Below are positions 15,701 to 17,304 of a DNA stretch of 17,304 nucleotides, piece after piece (the first letter of the stretch is position 1; every line of letters starts with the position of its first letter). A model generated the notes under the pieces. The model was not told where the DNA came from. It saw only the letters and a program-made list of their open reading frames with translations, and searched no databases. Where the stretch lies: assembly GCA_025450975.1 (NCBI GenBank), contig JANWLI010000154.1, positions 1-17,304 of the forward strand, given 5' to 3'. A program made the translations under genes and the position numbers. Origin of the DNA: Candidatus Kapaibacterium sp. (GTDB taxonomy: Bacteria > Bacteroidota > Ignavibacteria > Palsa-1295).

Positions 15701-16117
15701 GCAGTTTGGGTCGGCTTTATCGCTCTGTATGGGGTTGCCGTCGAAACAGGCGTTGTGATGGTAGTGTATCTTCACGAAGCGCTTGATAAGCGTCTGATGG
15801 AAGTGCAGGAAGGAAAGCGGGAGCGGATCACCGAGCGAGATATTTTTGAGTCGACGATCGAAGGATCCGCCCTGCGGCTTCGGCCGAAGATCATGACCGT
15901 TGCGACGGCGATGCTTGGTCTGGTACCCATTCTGTGGTCTACCGGTGTCGGCTCCGACATTATGAAGCCGATCGCTGCGCCGATGATCGGCGGCCTGCTC
16001 TCAAGCGCCGTGCATGTGCTTGTGATGACGCCGGTCTTATTCTTTATTATGAAGCGCCGCGCCCTTCGCAAGGGGAAACTGGTGGTGAGCGCGATGTCTG
16101 ATTGGATGAAAAGCTAA
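12752..16117 (+). CDS. cusA: CusA-type Cu(I)/Ag(I) RND efflux pump
   Basis: Inner-membrane proton-driven transporter of the heavy-metal RND family, 1121 residues. It has one N-terminal membrane helix (about 14-32), a large periplasmic domain, helices 2-6 (about 335-500), a second periplasmic domain, and helices in the last 200 residues. TM4 carries acidic residues in LIDDSVVMLEN (Asp402/Asp403), expected for proton relay. The three methionines that bind Cu/Ag in E. coli CusA (573, 623, 672) appear at 569 (LLFMPTMLP), 619 (VSMIETI) and 668 (INMLSTGV), with identical spacing. This supports monovalent Cu/Ag rather than Zn/Co/Ni. Residues 787-853 are an insertion rich in Met, Gly, Ala and Ser that largely accounts for the extra length over E. 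coli CusA (about 1047 residues). The stop codon is two bases before the next ATG. Confidence 0.95.
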   Translation: MIEKIIDWSTRNKFIVLIFFAVVAGVGVWAVKTTPLDAIPDLSENQVIVFAEYMGRSPQTVEDQVTFPLVTALQGMAKVKAIRAQSMFGMSFIYLIFEDDVEQYWARSRVLEKLSSIQSALPIGAKTTLGPDGTGVGHVYWYTVEGKNYDLGTLRALQDWFVKPQLQSVEGVAEVASAGGYVRQYQVSVDPYKMLSYGLDISAIRSATMRANNDVGGKIVEVNEREYFVRGQGYFTDITDIEDVVLTVNGSIPVTIKDVATVALVPDIRRGSMEKNGEGEVTGGIIVMRLGENAEAVIQRVKAKIEEIRPGLPSGVDIHTSYDRSELIEASVDNLFDTLIEEAIIVSLIILLFLFHVPSALRIAIEIPISVLISFIMMKWMGITSNIMSLGGIAIGISILIDDSVVMLENTHRHLAEAQRLERETGQAFSYQDVIIRSVKQVARAIFFSQLIIVISFLPVFLLTGQEGKLFHPLAFTKTFSILGSTVVSIMLIPVLMMFTMRGKFKKEEDHPISRFFIRLYEPIIRSALRFRKTTLILNVLALLAAIPIRVRLGSEFMPPLDEGSLLFMPTMLPNVSVAEATRIMSVQDRIIKQLPEVHHVLGKVGKAETATDPAPVSMIETIILLKPKEEWRDGMTKDKIVEVLDSALRMPGVANGWTQPIINRINMLSTGVRTDLGVKIFGSNLDTLEALAIEAEMILKDVSGAADVVAERVQGGSFLDIQVDRDKAARFGLSPQDVNDVVETAIGGENLGTFIEGRARFPIAVRYGQAFRSSVEAIGQLPIPVKRSSKIAAASGMGSMAATDRSTAEQALPGMAGMGSSPAQEGGAPPSRSASQSLSTSLFEPPSLGITPYVPLSEIASVTYTSGPPMIASENGLLRSVVFLNVRGRDMGGFVNDAKQVLKAKLRIPAGYTYTWSGQFEYQERARKRLTLVVPLVFLIIFTLLYFTLKDIKEAAVVMLSVPFALIGGVYLVAALGMHWSVAVWVGFIALYGVAVETGVVMVVYLHEALDKRLMEVQEGKRERITERDIFESTIEGSALRLRPKIMTVATAMLGLVPILWSTGVGSDIMKPIAAPMIGGLLSSAVHVLVMTPVLFFIMKRRALRKGKLVVSAMSDWMKS
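15110..15310 (+). other. Met/Gly/Ser-rich insertion in the CusA periplasmic domain
   Basis: Encodes CusA residues 787-853, between LPIPV and YVPLSEIASV, two segments that are nearly adjacent in shorter relatives. It contains GMGSM and GMAGMG, with four Met, many Gly/Ala/Ser/Pro, and little expected structure. It may be a flexible loop able to bind Cu(I)/Ag(I). That is inference from composition. Confidence 0.65.
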
Positions 16118-16119
16118 TA

Positions 16120-16956
16120 ATGAACACGCGTATAAAAAAGGCATCCGGAGAGATGTCTGGGTTTTCCGACGAGAAGCTCAAAGCATCGCTGCTTCGCTCA
16201 GGAGCAAGTGAGGAGACTGCCATCCGGGTGCTCGAGACCGTCCGCGAACATTTGTATGAGGGGATGCCAACAAAAAAGGTGTACCGAATTGCGTTCAATG
16301 AGCTGAAGAAAACTAAGCGACCGGTGGCTGCACGCTATAAACTGAAACGTGCGATCATGGAGCTTGGCCCATCAGGCTTTCCGTTTGAGAAGTACATTGC
16401 TGAAATACTCAAAGCGCAAGGCTACCAAGTGCAGACGGGCCAGATCGTGCACGGCAAATGCGTCAAACATGAGATCGATGTTATCGCCGAAAAGGATGAC
16501 ACGCATTTCATGATCGAGTGCAAGTATCACAATCAGCAGGGTATCCCGTGCGATGTGAAGATCCCGCTCTATGTGCAGGCACGGTTCAAAGACGTTGAAA
16601 GTGCCTGGAAACTCCAACCCACGCACGACACAAAATTTCATCAAGGGTGGGTGGCTACTAACACGCGATTCACCGCAGATGCGATCCAATACGGCACGTG
16701 TGCGGGGCTGCACCTTCTGGGCTGGAATTATCCGGTCAAAGACAATTTGAAGGAGCTAATAGAAAAACTTCGAGTATACCCAATTACCTGTCTAACAACA
16801 CTTTCTAAATTTGAGAAGCAACAACTATTGCAAAAACACATAGTCCTCTGTAAGGACATCGATAACGATCATAACATCCTTCGGCAGATCGGTCTAAAAG
16901 AAGAACGGCTTGCAGTCGTTCTGCAAGAGGTGAGAGGAATATGCGAAGGAATTTGA
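16120..16956 (+). CDS. ATP-cone and PD-(D/E)xK (Mrr-like) nuclease-domain protein
   Basis: A 278-residue cytoplasmic protein with two parts. Residues 1 to about 85 resemble an ATP-cone, the nucleotide-sensing domain of ribonucleotide reductases and NrdR (SGFSDEKLKASLLRSGASEE, VREHLYEGMPTKKVYRIAF, ARYKLKRAIMELG). Residues about 88-200 look like a restriction-endonuclease/Mrr fold: GPSGFPFEKYIAEILKAQGY, then HEIDVIAEK (Glu118, Asp120) and MIECKYH (Glu133, Lys135), the PD-(D/E)xK catalytic arrangement. The C-terminal part has conserved-looking segments GWVATNTRF, HLLGWNYP and ITCLTTLSKFEKQ. It also has several cysteines (including Cys134 between Glu133 and Lys135). The start at 16120 fits taataatg, two bases after the cusA stop. 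A TTG at 16102 would overlap cusA. Its place at the end of a copper operon suggests a metal-linked role, which is unknown. Recognition of both domains is by motif only. Confidence 0.85.
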   Translation: MNTRIKKASGEMSGFSDEKLKASLLRSGASEETAIRVLETVREHLYEGMPTKKVYRIAFNELKKTKRPVAARYKLKRAIMELGPSGFPFEKYIAEILKAQGYQVQTGQIVHGKCVKHEIDVIAEKDDTHFMIECKYHNQQGIPCDVKIPLYVQARFKDVESAWKLQPTHDTKFHQGWVATNTRFTADAIQYGTCAGLHLLGWNYPVKDNLKELIEKLRVYPITCLTTLSKFEKQQLLQKHIVLCKDIDNDHNILRQIGLKEERLAVVLQEVRGICEGI

Positions 16957-17002
16957 CGCGTGTGTATCAACGGTCAACGCCCGGGTATCAGGTAATGCCG
17001 GC

Positions 17003-17304
17003 TTATGTCAAGATCACCCTGGCATCGAGGGCCTGAATGCCTTGTGTCGACATGAGGAGCGGATTTATATCAATTTCTTTAATGAGGGGATGATCGACTA
17101 CCAGGTGCGAAAATCGTAAAAGTATCGCTTCAAGCCCCTTGATATCCAGGCTCTTATTTCCCCGAACTCCTTTCAGCGCGCTATAGATAATTGTACGTTC
17201 GAGTAAGTCTTCCACGGATTTCGAGGAGAGTGGTGGCAACGCCAAGGCCTGATCCTTATAGAGCTCAACCAGCGTTCCTCCCGTACCGAAGAGGATGACC
17301 GGGC
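17003..17304 (-). CDS. ADP-forming acyl-CoA synthetase, C-terminal part of ATP-grasp domain (partial)
   Basis: Read on the - strand, the frame enters at the window edge (first full codon at 17302) and stops at TAA (17005-17003), giving about 99 residues. It starts PVILFGTGGTLVELYKDQAL and has LPPLSSKSVEDLLERT and EIDINPLLMSTQGIQALDARV. These match the end of the ATP-grasp subdomain of acetate-CoA ligase (ADP-forming) and of Pat-type fusions, where GxGGxxVExxKD, ExDINPL and ALDAR are characteristic. Such enzymes interconvert acyl-CoA, ADP and phosphate with acid, CoA and ATP. The N-terminal CoA-binding part lies outside the window, so whether a GNAT acetyltransferase domain is attached cannot be seen. 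A TTG at 17245 is internal, not the start. It converges with the ATP-cone gene; the 46 bp between them show no clear terminator. Confidence 0.85.
   Translation of the reverse strand, partial: PVILFGTGGTLVELYKDQALALPPLSSKSVEDLLERTIIYSALKGVRGNKSLDIKGLEAILLRFSHLVVDHPLIKEIDINPLLMSTQGIQALDARVILT

Noticed and set aside
16102..16119. TTG start for the ATP-cone protein overlapping cusA
   Set aside because: The ATG at 16120, two bases after the cusA stop, gives a family-like N-terminus; the TTG adds six residues read from the cusA end.
16957..17002. Bidirectional terminator between the convergent genes
   Set aside because: Only short imperfect G/C-rich complements were found, with no T-tract on either strand.

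Overview
The window carries two complete, unrelated gene clusters on the + strand, with a stand-alone membrane-protein gene before them and a convergent gene fragment after them. The arginine gene order (argC, argJ, argB, argF, argR, argG, argH), the close match of ArgG to green-sulfur-bacterial ArgG as I recall it, a Bacteroidota-type small Cys-rich protein, and the lack of consistent Shine-Dalgarno sequences suggest a Gram-negative member of the Bacteroidota/Chlorobiota group, such as a Chlorobi, Ignavibacteria or Kapabacteria relative. This placement is an inference from protein family resemblance, not a phylogeny.

Region 1 (4-567): a small exported, probably beta-barrel outer-membrane protein, followed by a convincing intrinsic terminator. 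A 13-bp perfect inverted repeat lies inside its signal-peptide codons.

Region 2 (595-9043): an arginine biosynthesis operon, argC-argJ-argB::argF-argR-argG-argH-argD. It encodes every step from glutamate to arginine except carbamoyl-phosphate synthesis. ArgJ recycles the acetyl group, ArgB carries the N-terminal helix typical of arginine-inhibited kinases, and the carbamoyltransferase is an ordinary ornithine-type enzyme. ArgB and ArgF are fused in one 621-residue polypeptide. The repressor gene argR sits inside the operon, and two ARG-box-like palindromes 20 bp apart lie directly upstream of argC, so end-product autoregulation is predicted.

Region 3 (about 9044-16956): a copper/silver efflux operon. 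It encodes a Cys-rich small protein resembling the HYC_CC_PP type, a CusF-like lipoprotein, a TolC/CusC-type outer-membrane channel, a CusB-type adaptor with a heavy-metal-binding domain, and a CusA-type RND pump. The three Cu/Ag-binding methionines of the pump are all present. The last gene, two bases after the pump stop codon, encodes an ATP-cone plus PD-(D/E)xK nuclease-like protein. Its coupling to metal efflux is the least explained element of the window. Two dyads (9189-9207 and 9666-9698) are candidate regulatory sites. No metal-sensing regulator gene is present.

Region 4 (17003-17304, - strand): the C-terminal end of an ADP-forming acyl-CoA synthetase ATP-grasp domain, cut by the window edge. 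No tRNA, rRNA, CRISPR array, insertion sequence or integrase was seen.
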